From: Elusimicrobiota bacterium
GTDB lineage: Bacteria; Elusimicrobiota; Elusimicrobia; UBA1565; UBA9628
NCBI GenBank assembly: GCA_016218545.1
Contig: JACRDQ010000028.1
Span: forward strand, 1-55,033
Length of the DNA: 55,033 bases
Direction: 5' to 3'
Shown: in pieces, positions 26,301-35,558 of the stretch
How positions within the stretch are numbered: position 1 is the first letter of the stretch
Layout of the letters: each line of letters starts with the position of its first letter
The notes under the pieces: model-generated
Told to the model about the DNA's origin: nothing
The model's database searches: none
Seen by the model: only the letters and a program-made list of their open reading frames with translations
Translations under genes and position numbers: made by a program

Positions 26301-26655
26301 ATGGCACCGATATCAAGACCACTCAATCGCCCCCATGGCCAATGGTTTTTGTACCTGTGTCGCCAGGACAGAGATCAGGAAGAAGGGACTCTGGCATCGG
26401 TGTCTGCTGACGCTCTCTACGTGGGGCGCAGGCCTGTTCCTGGCCGCTGCGTGGTTCTTCATCCATGTCGCAGGACCGCGTTTCTTCGAGATGAAGAAGA
26501 TCGCGGATGCCCAGATGGCGCTGGAGAGCCTGTTTGCCCCACGCTTCTTTCGGACCCCGCCTCGCGGCGACGCCCTTGCGTCTCGCTATCCCTTCGCCTC
26601 CATCAGGCTGGGAAGAGGACCTTCACCTCCGAACTGTCGATCATGCTCGGCACAC
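26301..26655 (+). other. Intergenic region with possible small membrane-protein gene or remnant
   Basis: An open frame from ATG 26338 runs to 26757. Its first 60-70 codons look coding (GC-rich third positions and a membrane helix in LTLSTWGAGLFLAAAWFFIH), but later it reads through a terminator and the tRNA-Ala gene on the other strand, where it loses coding character. It may be a decayed gene whose original end was lost. No family recognised. Confidence 0.3.
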
Positions 26656-26684
26656 AAAGAAAAAGCCCTCGTTTCCGAGGGCTT
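26656..26684 (-). terminator. Rho-independent terminator after tRNA-Ala
   Basis: Stem AAGCCCTCG / CGAGGGCTT (9 pairs) with loop GAAA on the minus strand, followed by TTTTTCTTT. It lies nine bases after the tRNA 3' end. Confidence 0.85.
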
Positions 26685-26692
26685 CTCAAAAG

Positions 26693-26768
26693 TGGTGGAC
26701 CTAATCGGGATCGAACCGATGACCTCCTGCATGCCATGCAGGCGCTCTCCCAGCTGAGCTATAGGCCC
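26693..26768 (-). tRNA. tRNA-Ala (anticodon GGC)
   Basis: 76 bases with encoded CCA. Acceptor stem GGGCCTA/TAGGTCC contains the G3:U70 pair that identifies tRNA-Ala. The anticodon stem CCTGC/GCAGG encloses the loop ATGGCAT, giving GGC. T arm contains GGTTCGATCCC. It ends the minus-strand housekeeping run and is followed by a terminator. Confidence 0.96.
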
Positions 26769-26812
26769 GTAGCCATATTTTACAACACTTCCGCGGAATT
26801 CGCCAGCCGGAC

Positions 26813-28465
26813 CTACTTGAGCTTGAGGAAGACCTCCGGGATCTCCATGCCCTTGCCCCTCATCTGGTCCAGCACGGCCAGGGCCTCCTTCTTGCGTCCC
26901 TGGTTGTAGTAGAGCGCGGCCAGGGAGACGTGCATGTCGTAATGGTCGGGATTGATGGAGAGCCCCTTTTTCCACAACCCCTCGGGCTCCTGGACCATGC
27001 CCTGGTTCATGTAGAGCAGGCCCAGGTTGAAGAGGGCGTTGGCGTAGCGGGGATAGTGCCTCAGCTCCAGGAGGAACTCCGCCTCGGCTTCCTTGAAGCG
27101 GCCCCTGCGCATGTGGATGAGGCCCAGGTTGTTGTGCACCATGGGCTCGCGGGGGTTGAGGCTCAGCGCCGCCATGAGCTCGCTCTCGGCCCGGGCGAGG
27201 TCCCCCTCGAGGAAGTACATGGCCCCGAGGTTGCGCCGCGCCAGGGGCAGGCGAGGGGAGGCCGCGGCGGTCCTCTCCCAGAAGGACATGCGGTCGCGGT
27301 AGCTCTTCGAATAGAAGAAGGCCGCGGTCCCGTGCAGCATCAGGACCAGGGCGCCCACGGCCGGAGCCCAGCCCTTCCATTCCGCCAGGCCCCGGGCGAA
27401 GCCCGTCTCAAGGAGCATAAGAAAGATCCCCACGATGGGGGCGTAGAGGCGCTTCTCCGCCACGACCCCGGCCATGCTGGTCGACTGCAGGAGCATGGAG
27501 GGCGCAAGGAAGAGGCAGAACCAGACCAGGCCGAACAGGACCCTGCGCCAGGCCAGGCCCCGGGTCCAGGCGAGCGCTGCGGCCGCGGCCGCCACGCCGA
27601 TGCAGCCCCACACGAGGCTGGTGTCCCGCATGTTGGGCAGCCCCGAAAGGCCGACGGGCAGGAAGACCTTGCCCCAGAGCTGGACCGCGCCCGGCAGGTT
27701 GGCCCACAGGGAGGAGAGCGCCTCTCCCGCGGTCAATGCCATGGGGTCGTCGAGGCTGTATCTCCTGAGCAGGTACCACACGCACAAGACCGCGGCCCAG
27801 CCGGGGACCAGGACGGCTGTCCTGGCCAGGGGCCGCTCGCCCTTCTCCACCAGGGCCATGTAGGCCAGGCACATGGGGAGCAGGATGGCGCCGGATTCCT
27901 TGCAGAAGAGCGCCAGGGTCCAGAAGAGGAGGTGGAGCGCGGCGTGCCTCAAGCCCCCTTCCCGCAGATAGCTGATGAAGGCGCTCATCCCTGCCAGGAC
28001 GAAGAGCCCCATGAAGGTGTCGTCCCGGGTCGGGACGTGCACCACGTTCTGGGTCAGGGCCGGGCTCACCACGAAGGCGAGGCTGAAGAAGAGCGAAGGC
28101 CGCTCTCCGTGCCCCAGCTTCCGGAAGAACCCGAAAAGGACGCACGCCGCGGCCAGGTGCACGAGCAGGCTCGTCAGGTGATAGCCGCCGAACCAGGCCC
28201 CCCAGAGGTGCGCGTCGAGGATGAGGGAGACCGTGAACAAGGGCCGGTAGTAGGTGTCCCCCTCGTGGGACACGTGGAAGACCCCCTGGCCGAAGGCGTC
28301 GAGCACGCTCGACCACCTGCTCAGGAAATGGAGGTTCTCGGAGACGAGGACCTGGTCGTCGAGGTAGGTCAGGCCGAAGAAGAGGGACTGCAGGTAGAGC
28401 GCCAGCCCCACCCCGGCCAGGATGGCGCAAGGCCGCCAGCGGGGAGCGGCCCCGGCCGGCTTCAC
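26813..28465 (-). CDS. TMTC-like polytopic membrane protein with C-terminal TPR repeats
   Basis: 550 residues from a GTG at 28465 that overlaps the stop of the preceding gene (GTGA). The first helix is followed by the acidic pair Asp36-Asp37 in LTYLDDQVL, as in GT-C transferases. About ten further hydrophobic segments reach residue 390. From about 400 to the end there are four to five TPRs (for example PMVHNNLGLIHMRRGRFKEA and ALFNLGLLYMNQG). This order of DD loop, membrane domain and TPRs is that of the TMTC O-mannosyltransferases and their bacterial relatives. Protein O-glycosylation is a reasonable guess; sugar and target are unknown. Confidence 0.8.
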   Translation of the reverse strand: MKPAGAAPRWRPCAILAGVGLALYLQSLFFGLTYLDDQVLVSENLHFLSRWSSVLDAFGQGVFHVSHEGDTYYRPLFTVSLILDAHLWGAWFGGYHLTSLLVHLAAACVLFGFFRKLGHGERPSLFFSLAFVVSPALTQNVVHVPTRDDTFMGLFVLAGMSAFISYLREGGLRHAALHLLFWTLALFCKESGAILLPMCLAYMALVEKGERPLARTAVLVPGWAAVLCVWYLLRRYSLDDPMALTAGEALSSLWANLPGAVQLWGKVFLPVGLSGLPNMRDTSLVWGCIGVAAAAAALAWTRGLAWRRVLFGLVWFCLFLAPSMLLQSTSMAGVVAEKRLYAPIVGIFLMLLETGFARGLAEWKGWAPAVGALVLMLHGTAAFFYSKSYRDRMSFWERTAAASPRLPLARRNLGAMYFLEGDLARAESELMAALSLNPREPMVHNNLGLIHMRRGRFKEAEAEFLLELRHYPRYANALFNLGLLYMNQGMVQEPEGLWKKGLSINPDHYDMHVSLAALYYNQGRKKEALAVLDQMRGKGMEIPEVFLKLK

Positions 28466-28932
28466 CCGAAGACCCCCATCTTCTCGAACTTCGCCGCGGT
28501 GTTGGCCGTGTGGGTGCCGTTCCAGTAGAGCTTCTTGCAGGCGGGGCAGCGGAAGAAGACCGTCTGGGCCTCCCGGACCAGGGGAGGCGCCAGGGGCGCG
28601 GCCTCCTCCTTGGCGACCTGGTCGAGCTCCACGTTGCAGGCCGTGCACCTCGAGAACAGCTTCTCGCGCCGGGCTTTGACGCCCGCGTTCCTGAGCACGA
28701 AGCGGATCTGGTCCTCCAGGGCCTGCATGGGCAGGACGATCTTGCGCAGCCCCTTCACTTCGGGGATGTTGGCGTCCCGGGTCAGGAAGATCCGGCCCTC
28801 GTTCTGGGCGATCTCGAGCAGGGCCGCGTCAGCCTCGCCCTTCCAGCCCACGCAGCGGCAGTCGAAGCCCAGGAGGACCAGCCACTTGGAGAGCCGGCCC
28901 AACATGCCGTCGGCCAGGAATTTCGGGGTCAC
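28462..28932 (-). CDS. Mut7-C RNase-domain protein with zinc ribbon
   Basis: 156 residues, GTG start at 28932. The PIN-like Mut7-C domain (PF01927) shows [20 protein letters not shown] at the start, the DAALLEIA helix and IFLTRDANI. The second half carries a zinc ribbon with Cys96, Cys99, Cys129 and Cys132, and the usual YWNGTH ending. Predicted as a small cytoplasmic RNase or RNA-binding protein. It sits between tRNA-Leu and the TMTC-like gene, which overlaps its stop. Confidence 0.9.
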   Translation of the reverse strand: MTPKFLADGMLGRLSKWLVLLGFDCRCVGWKGEADAALLEIAQNEGRIFLTRDANIPEVKGLRKIVLPMQALEDQIRFVLRNAGVKARREKLFSRCTACNVELDQVAKEEAAPLAPPLVREAQTVFFRCPACKKLYWNGTHTANTAAKFEKMGVFG

Positions 28933-28941
28933 GGAAAGCTA

Positions 28942-29023
28942 TGCGCGGGGGGGGACTTGAACCCCCACGGGTTTCCCCATACGCCCCTCAAACGTACGCG
29001 TCTGCCAGTTCCGCCACCCGCGC
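28942..29023 (-). tRNA. tRNA-Leu (anticodon GAG)
   Basis: 82 bases without an encoded CCA (the gene ends with discriminator A followed by TAG). Acceptor GCGCGGG/CCCGCGC; anticodon stem TACGT/GCGTA with loop TTGAGGG, anticodon GAG; a long variable arm GGG-GAAA-CCC as expected for a class II tRNA; T arm with GTTCAAGT. Confidence 0.95.
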
Positions 29024-29031
29024 TGAGAACG

Positions 29032-29388
29032 TCAAGGCGTCTTTGCCGGAGCCGTCTTCCCCGCGTCGACGGGTTGAGCCGGAGCCGCCGCCCCCTCTCC
29101 CGGGACCGCCGGCGCTTCGACCGGCGGGCGCATGGGGACGCGGGAGGTCACGCTCGTCATGCCTGAGCGCGTGGAGAGCAGGCTCAGGAAGAGCGAGGTC
29201 AAGGCGAAGATGCCCGCCACGACGCCTGTGAACTTCTTGATGAAGGTGGTGCCGGAAGGGGTGTTGATGAGGTCCCCCCCGCCTCCGAAGACCATGAGGC
29301 CCGCGCCCCTGCCTCCCTGCACGAGGACGGTCAGGATGAGCACGAGGCACGCGGCGATATGGATGACGATCAGGATGTTGTAGGCCAT
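29032..29388 (-). CDS. secG: SecG preprotein translocase subunit
   Basis: 118 residues. Two membrane helices (about 3-25 and 55-75) flank the conserved cytoplasmic loop [18 protein letters not shown]. The C-terminal tail (80-118) is Pro/Ala-rich, an extension seen in several phyla. SecG assists SecYE in export across the inner membrane. It lies after pgk, a common order (gap-pgk-tpiA-secG), but tpiA is absent from this position. It has its own -10 box right after the pgk stop. Confidence 0.93.
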   Translation of the reverse strand: MAYNILIVIHIAACLVLILTVLVQGGRGAGLMVFGGGGDLINTPSGTTFIKKFTGVVAGIFALTSLFLSLLSTRSGMTSVTSRVPMRPPVEAPAVPGEGAAAPAQPVDAGKTAPAKTP

Positions 29389-29408
29389 AAAAGATTCCGG
29401 GTCGGATC

Positions 29409-29448
29409 CCGGGTCGCGATGACCCGGAAACCGGCCCAGATTATAGCA
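29409..29448 (-). promoter_or_regulatory. secG promoter (-10) and leader hairpin
   Basis: TATAAT at 29440-29445 with TGC directly before it (extended -10) begins three bases after the pgk stop. The leader contains a hairpin CCGGGTC-ATCGC-GACCCGG (29409-29427) about 20 bases before the secG ATG, which could act as a weak terminator or attenuator. Confidence 0.5.
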
Positions 29449-30660
29449 TTAGCAGGCCAGGGCCGCCAGCCCGGGCAGGACCTTGCCCTCCAGGAGCTCG
29501 AGGCTCGCCCCGCCCCCGGTCGAGCAGTGGGAGAGCTGGGCGTCCACCTTGGCGAGGTCCACGGCAGCCAGGCTGTCGCCTCCGCCCACGATGGTGGTCG
29601 CCCCCTTCCGGGTGGCCTTGGCCAGGGCCTTGGCGACCTCGATGGTGCCCTTGGAGAAAGGCTCCATCTCGAATATGCCCATGGGCCCGTTCCAGAAGAT
29701 GGTCTTGGCCTTGGCGATCTCCTCGGTGAAGATCTCGATGGTATGGGGCCCGATGTCCACCCCGATCATGTCCGGCGCGATGGCCATGGCCTGGGTCACG
29801 AAGCGCTCCGCGTCCGCCTTGATCTCCTTGACCGCCACGTGGTCGGCCGGGAGCAGGCACTGGATGTTCTTGGCGTAGGCCTTCTCCACGATGGCCTGCG
29901 CGTCCTTGACGTTGTCCTTCTCCAGGAGGGACTTGCCGATGGACACCCCTTGGGCGTGCAGGAAGGTGTAGGCCATGCCGCCGCCGATGATGAGCGAGTC
30001 CACCCGCTCGAGGAGCTTGAGGAGCACGCCGATCTTGTCGGAGACCTTGGCGCCGCCGAGGATGGCCAGGAAGGGCCTCTCGGGGTTCCCGACCACGCGG
30101 TCGAGGAACTCGAGCTCCTTCTGCACGAGGAAGCCGATGCCCCCCGGCAGGTTCTTGGGGATGCCCGCGGTGGAGGCGTGGGCCCGGTGCAGGGCGCCGA
30201 AGGCGTCCTGCACGAAGACTTCTCCGTGGCGGGAGAGCTGCTTGGCGAAGTCGGCGTCGTTGCCCTCCTCGCCCGCGTGGAAGCGCAGGTTCTCAAGGAC
30301 CAGTATCTCGCCGGACTTGAGGGCCTTGGACGCGGCCTCGGCCTTGGACCCGACGCACTCGCCGCAGAACGCCACGGGCAGGCCCAGCACCTTGGAGAGC
30401 TCGGGCGCGACCGGCTTCATGCTGTACTTCTCCTCGGGCTTGCCCTTGGGGCGGCCGAGGTGCGAGACCAGCGTGACGCGAGCCCCGGCTTCGACGAGAT
30501 GCTTGATGGTGGGGACCGTCTCCCGGATGCGGCGGTTGTCGACGACCCTGCCCCCCTTCATGGGGACATTGTAGTCCACGCGGACCAGGACGCGCTTGCC
30601 CTTGACGTCGAGGTCCTGCAGGCGCTTGAGCTTCAAGGCCGGCTTGTCGCTTCCGGGCAT
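29449..30660 (-). CDS. pgk: Phosphoglycerate kinase
   Basis: 403 residues from the ATG at 30660, preceded by GAGGAGGGGGAG. Conserved blocks: RVLVRVDYNVPM near the start, the substrate-binding SHLGRPKG, ENLRFHAGEEGND, the ADP-binding LGGAKVSDKI and the C-terminal GGGDSLAA. It moves a phosphate between 1,3-bisphosphoglycerate and ADP in glycolysis. It follows the GAPDH gene by 26 bases, so the two consecutive enzymes are co-transcribed. The open frame upstream to 30771 is not used. Confidence 0.97.
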   Translation of the reverse strand: MPGSDKPALKLKRLQDLDVKGKRVLVRVDYNVPMKGGRVVDNRRIRETVPTIKHLVEAGARVTLVSHLGRPKGKPEEKYSMKPVAPELSKVLGLPVAFCGECVGSKAEAASKALKSGEILVLENLRFHAGEEGNDADFAKQLSRHGEVFVQDAFGALHRAHASTAGIPKNLPGGIGFLVQKELEFLDRVVGNPERPFLAILGGAKVSDKIGVLLKLLERVDSLIIGGGMAYTFLHAQGVSIGKSLLEKDNVKDAQAIVEKAYAKNIQCLLPADHVAVKEIKADAERFVTQAMAIAPDMIGVDIGPHTIEIFTEEIAKAKTIFWNGPMGIFEMEPFSKGTIEVAKALAKATRKGATTIVGGGDSLAAVDLAKVDAQLSHCSTGGGASLELLEGKVLPGLAALAC

Positions 30661-30686
30661 CTCCCCCTCCTCTCGGCCGGCGACCC

Positions 30687-31742
<1,056 letters not shown>

Positions 31743-31782
31743 TCATCCGTCTTATCGCAACAAAAGCACCATATATCCACAC

Positions 31783-31853
31783 TGGGGTCAGACTTTGACT
31801 TATTTGACTTATTCTCAGGAAGAATAAGTCAAATAAGTCAAAGTCTGATCCCA
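31783..31853. repeat. Large inverted repeat (33-base arms), REP/RAYT-like
   Basis: Left arm 31783-31815 begins TGGGGTCAGACTTTGACTT; loop CAGGA; right arm 31821-31853. All pairs match except one G-T. Within the arms a GACTTATTT-like unit is repeated. The TGGGGTCAGACTTTGAC core resembles palindromes that I recall next to REP-associated tyrosine transposases; there is no such gene here. It separates the DUF35 gene from gap on the same strand and may also stop transcription. Confidence 0.8.
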
Positions 31854-31872
31854 TCTTGATCCTATCTTAGCA

Positions 31873-32262
31873 TTAAGCGGGGACGGCCTTGTAGCCGTAG
31901 CAGATGACGCCGGACTTGCCCACCTCGTTGATCTTGCGGAACTCGACCCGCACGGGCAGGCCCACCCGGACCTCGTCCGGGCCGCAGTCCGCGACCTGCA
32001 TGGTCAGGCGCACCCCGTCCTCGAGCTCCACGACCGCCAGGACATAGGGAGTCTGGGCCACGAACCCCGCGGGAGGGACCCGGATGGCTGTGTAGGTGTG
32101 GACCTTGCCGCGGTCGGCCAGGCGCACGGGCTCGAACTCGGTGGAGCGGCAGCTGTCGCAGATCCCCCGGACCGGCATGAAGACCTTCCCGCACCTCTTG
32201 CAGCGTCCGGCCTCGAGCCGGTAGCGCTGAGGGATCTCTCTCCAATAGCGTTGTGGTTGCAT
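31873..32262 (-). CDS. DUF35 (Zn-ribbon OB-fold) protein of the HMG-CoA module
   Basis: 129 residues. The N-terminal rubredoxin-like zinc ribbon has Cys21, Cys24, Cys35 and Cys38; the rest is an OB fold (VHTYTAIRVPPAGF ... PYVLAVVELEDG). In the archaeon Methanothermococcus thermolithotrophicus a DUF35 protein bridges thiolase and HMG-CoA synthase and channels acetoacetyl-CoA. The same three families are adjacent here, in the order synthase, thiolase, DUF35, with a one-base gap to the thiolase. Confidence 0.92.
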   Translation of the reverse strand: MQPQRYWREIPQRYRLEAGRCKRCGKVFMPVRGICDSCRSTEFEPVRLADRGKVHTYTAIRVPPAGFVAQTPYVLAVVELEDGVRLTMQVADCGPDEVRVGLPVRVEFRKINEVGKSGVICYGYKAVPA

Positions 32263-32263
32263 G

Positions 32264-33421
32264 TCAGGCCACCCCCAAGATCGAGACGATAGAACTGCCG
32301 CCGGTGCCGCCCATGTTCTGGGCCAGGCCCACCCTAGGCTTCTTGACCTGCCGGGCTCCCGCCTCCCCGCGCAGCTGCGTGACGAGCTCCACGAGCTGGG
32401 CCACCCCGGTGGCGCCCACCGGATGCCCCTTGGACTTCAGGCCGCCGCTGGTGTTGACCGGGATGCGGCCGCCCATGGCCGTGGCTCCGCTGGCGACGAG
32501 CTTGCCGCCCTCTCCGAGCTCGGCGAATCCCAGGGCCTCGGTGACCATGATCTCCGCGATGGTGAAGCAATCGTGCACCTCGGCCAAGCTGATGTCCTTG
32601 GGCCCGACGCCCGCCATCTTATAGGCCCGGGCCGCGGCCGTCTCCACGGCCGCGAGCCTGCAGAGGTCCTTGCGGCTGTGCAGGGCGATGGTGTCCGTCG
32701 CATGGCCCAAGCCCAGGACCTTGACCCCGGCCTTCTTGCCGAGTTTGGAGGCCGTGGACAGAGGGCACAGGACCAGGGCCGCGGCCCCGTCCGTGATGGG
32801 CGAGCAGTCCAGGAGCCGCAGGGGGTCGGCCACCAGGGCCGAGGACTCCACCTCGTCGAACGTGATCTTGGCGTGGTACTGGGCCTCGGGGTTGAGCAGT
32901 CCGTTGGCGTGGTTCTTCACCGCGACCTGCGAGAGCTGCCGCCGCGTGGTGCCGAACTCGTGCATGTGCCTGACGGCCATCATGCCGTAGAGGCCGGGGA
33001 AGGTCGCTCCGTTGTAGCACTCGTACTCCTGGTCCGCGGCCGTGCCCAGGGCGTAGGTGGCCTCGTCGCCCCCCACGTCCGTCATCTTCTCCATCCCCAC
33101 GACGAGGGCGACGTCGCAGATCCCCGCGGCCACCTCGGCGTAGGCGGCCTTGAAGGCGACCCCGCCGGAGGCGCACGCCGACTCGGACCGTGAGGCCGGG
33201 ACGCCCGCGAATCCCAGGTAGTCCGCCACCACGCTGGCCAGGTGCTCCTGGCCCGCGAAGAGGCCGCCGGTCATGCAGCCGACGTGGATGGATTCCACCT
33301 TGTCGACCTTGGTCTGGGCGAGGGCTTTCAGCACGGCCTCGCAAGCCAGGTCGCGCAGGGGCTGGTGCCACAGCTCCCCCCACTTGCTCATCCCGACACC
33401 GATCACCGCTACTTCTCTCAT
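32264..33421 (-). CDS. Thiolase (acetyl-CoA C-acetyltransferase, archaeal/SCP2-type)
   Basis: 385 residues from the ATG at 33421, chosen because AGGAG lies six bases before it; an ATG two codons earlier is possible. The nucleophile is Cys83 in SESACASGG. The family motifs [11 protein letters not shown] and GHPVGATG, which hold the active-site His residues, are present. It would condense two acetyl-CoA to acetoacetyl-CoA. The SCP2-like sequence and the neighbours match archaeal mevalonate thiolases rather than bacterial PhaA/AtoB. No HMG-CoA reductase or later mevalonate enzyme lies in the window. Confidence 0.9.
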   Translation of the reverse strand: MREVAVIGVGMSKWGELWHQPLRDLACEAVLKALAQTKVDKVESIHVGCMTGGLFAGQEHLASVVADYLGFAGVPASRSESACASGGVAFKAAYAEVAAGICDVALVVGMEKMTDVGGDEATYALGTAADQEYECYNGATFPGLYGMMAVRHMHEFGTTRRQLSQVAVKNHANGLLNPEAQYHAKITFDEVESSALVADPLRLLDCSPITDGAAALVLCPLSTASKLGKKAGVKVLGLGHATDTIALHSRKDLCRLAAVETAAARAYKMAGVGPKDISLAEVHDCFTIAEIMVTEALGFAELGEGGKLVASGATAMGGRIPVNTSGGLKSKGHPVGATGVAQLVELVTQLRGEAGARQVKKPRVGLAQNMGGTGGSSIVSILGVA

Positions 33422-33444
33422 GGTCATCTCCTGGTCGCGCTCGG

Positions 33445-34497
33445 CTATTCGTTCATGATGATCATCTTGCGATATTTGAGGTAGGTCCCGTAGTCGACGT
33501 ACCTCTTGTTGTGGTCCAGCATGTCCCGCGTGCGCTCGGCGAGTCCCTGCACGGATTTCAAGCGCTTGGTGGCGCGGAACACGAACCCGTCCGAGCCCGC
33601 TCCGGACCCGAAGGAGACCACGAGGATGAGGTCCCCGGCCCCGGCCTCGTCGAGCACCGCGGTGAGCCCCAGGGGCGAGGCGCCGGAATAGGTGTTGCCC
33701 AGCTTGTTGACGAGCCAGCCCGTCCCGATCTGCTTGTCCGTGAAGCCCAGCATCTTGCCCGCCCTCAGCGGGAACTTTCCGTTGGGCTGGTGGAAGACCA
33801 CGTAGGCGAAGTCCGCGGGCTTGAGCTTGGCCTTGGCCATCATGCCCTTGGAGGCGGCGAGGATGTGCCGGAAATAGGCCTGCTCCCCGGTGAAGCGGCC
33901 GCCGTGGCGGGGGTAGAACATGTGCTCCCGCCGCCAGAAGTCCGGGGTGTCGGTCATATAGGCGTAGGTGTCCAGCAGCTCGGCCACGACGCGCTCCTTC
34001 TCAGCCGAGAAGAGGTAGGCCGCCGCGCCCGACGCCGCCGAGTACTCGAGGGCGTCGCCCGGGGCGCCTTGCGAGGTGTCCGCGCCCACGCCCATGGCGT
34101 AGCGCACGGAGCCGGCCTTGACGAGTTGGCTGGCCACGAACATGGCCTCGGTCCCGGCCTTGCAGGCGAACTCGAAGTCCGAGGTGTGGCACTCGGGAGT
34201 CGAGCCCAGGGCCTCTGCGAGCACCGTGCCGCTGGGCTTGACCGCGTAGGGGTGGGATTCGCTGCCCACGTAGACCGCGCCGATGAGGGCGGGGTCGATG
34301 CCGGCGCGCCGGACGGCCTTGCGCGCGGCCTCCACGGACATCGTGATGGTGTCCTGGTCCGGAGAGGGGACGGACTTCTCCTCGAGCATGAGGCCCCTCT
34401 TGTAGCTCCCCGCGTCGGTCCCCCAGACCTTCGCGATCTCCTCGACCTTGATGCGCGTCCTCGGGATGTAGGCCCCGTAGCCGCAGATTCCTACCAT
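33445..34497 (-). CDS. Hydroxymethylglutaryl-CoA synthase, archaeal type
   Basis: 350 residues, the length of the archaeal enzymes. ATG at 34497 follows GAGG. Probable catalytic residues: Glu80 ([13 protein letters not shown]), Cys112 ([11 protein letters not shown]) and His236 (VVFHQPNG). It condenses acetoacetyl-CoA with acetyl-CoA to HMG-CoA, the entry to the mevalonate pathway for isoprenoids. It is the first gene of the three-gene unit with thiolase and DUF35. A role in another HMG-CoA-dependent pathway (such as beta-branching in polyketides) is less likely because no carrier protein is nearby. Confidence 0.92.
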   Translation of the reverse strand: MVGICGYGAYIPRTRIKVEEIAKVWGTDAGSYKRGLMLEEKSVPSPDQDTITMSVEAARKAVRRAGIDPALIGAVYVGSESHPYAVKPSGTVLAEALGSTPECHTSDFEFACKAGTEAMFVASQLVKAGSVRYAMGVGADTSQGAPGDALEYSAASGAAAYLFSAEKERVVAELLDTYAYMTDTPDFWRREHMFYPRHGGRFTGEQAYFRHILAASKGMMAKAKLKPADFAYVVFHQPNGKFPLRAGKMLGFTDKQIGTGWLVNKLGNTYSGASPLGLTAVLDEAGAGDLILVVSFGSGAGSDGFVFRATKRLKSVQGLAERTRDMLDHNKRYVDYGTYLKYRKMIIMNE

Positions 34498-34581
34498 GGT
34501 TCTACCTCGATGAACGGGATGTTCCGACGCCGGGCAGATTCAAGCCTATCGCCCGACGCTGCGTCAATGACCTATAACATA

Positions 34582-35556
34582 TTAGCGATTCAACAGCACG
34601 ACCTCCAAGCGCTGGTCGGAATAGGCGGCGCGGGAGGCCGAGACCGACACGGACTGCGGACCCACCATGAGCTCGCGCAGGAGGTAGGCGGACACGGCGC
34701 CGCCCTGGAGCTCGCCGAGCTCCTTGGTGCCCGCGAAGACGCGCACCGAGATGGGGATGCCGCTGAAGCGGCGCTTGACGAGGTCCGCGGCGGCGCGCAT
34801 GAGGTCCAGGCCGTCGGGCTTGACGAGCTCCGCCCCGGACTTGCTCTTGCCGAAGAGCACGGCGGAGTCGAGGCTGACGTGCATGCCGGACTCCTCCTGG
34901 TGCACGATGCCCTTGAAGAGGAGCGGCTTGCCGAAGCTCGTGCGGTGGGTGCCTCCGGGCTCGGTGAAGGTGTAGACCGCCGAATACGAGCGGCCGGCCG
35001 CGATCCACTCCCCGGGCTCGTTCTGGCCGCTCCAGACGATCTCCTCGGGAGGGTCGTCGGAGCCCTCGTAGCGGTGGAACGCGCGGCCGTCCTCGTCGAC
35101 GATCTCGAGGCGCCAGCCGTACTGGTCGGCGTCCTTGTCCGTCAGCCGCTTCTGCAGGGTCTCGAAGAGCTGCTCGCGGGGATGGAACACGATCCCGGGC
35201 TTGGGGCTGAACGTCGTGCGCCAGGGCTGGATGGCGCGCTCGTTCTTGAGGAACTCCGGGTGGGTCCGCCGCCAGGACACGGTCAGCGGCGAGATGGCCA
35301 GCAGGAGCGACTCGTCGGGTTTGAGCGCCGGACGGATGGACTCGAAGGCGTCGACCTCGATGTTGAGCGGCGGCTTGACCACGCTCACCCTGCTTCCGGA
35401 GTCCTCCGCTTTGATGACCACCTCGGCGGGAAGGCTCGCGGGCGCGTGAGCGGAGGAGGCGGCGGGCTCCTGGGACCGGTACCCGGCCGTCGAGATGTCC
35501 TGGGCCAGGGCCCGGGGAGCGGCCGCGACGAGCAACGAGCATAAGATCGTTTTCAT
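34582..35556 (-). CDS. Secreted protein of unknown function, last gene of the TonB/ExbBD operon
   Basis: 324 residues from the ATG at 35556, two bases after the stop of the TonB-like gene. Signal peptide MKTILCSLLVAAAPRALAQ. Repeated small beta-domains are suggested by the pattern of alternating residues (GWRLEIVDEDGRAFHRYEG; YSAVYTFTEPGGTHRT), and the last 90 residues (PISVRVFAGTKELG ... SQRLEVVLL region) resemble the end of OmpA/PG-binding-type domains only weakly. I recognise no family. Its place at the end of an energised envelope operon suggests a periplasmic partner. Confidence 0.72.
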   Translation of the reverse strand: MKTILCSLLVAAAPRALAQDISTAGYRSQEPAASSAHAPASLPAEVVIKAEDSGSRVSVVKPPLNIEVDAFESIRPALKPDESLLLAISPLTVSWRRTHPEFLKNERAIQPWRTTFSPKPGIVFHPREQLFETLQKRLTDKDADQYGWRLEIVDEDGRAFHRYEGSDDPPEEIVWSGQNEPGEWIAAGRSYSAVYTFTEPGGTHRTSFGKPLLFKGIVHQEESGMHVSLDSAVLFGKSKSGAELVKPDGLDLMRAAADLVKRRFSGIPISVRVFAGTKELGELQGGAVSAYLLRELMVGPQSVSVSASRAAYSDQRLEVVLLNR

Positions 35557-35558
35557 TT

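Noticed and set aside
33190..35544. 784-codon open frame on the plus strand
   Set aside because: Antisense to HMG-CoA synthase and the operon-end secreted protein; no domain or ribosome site.
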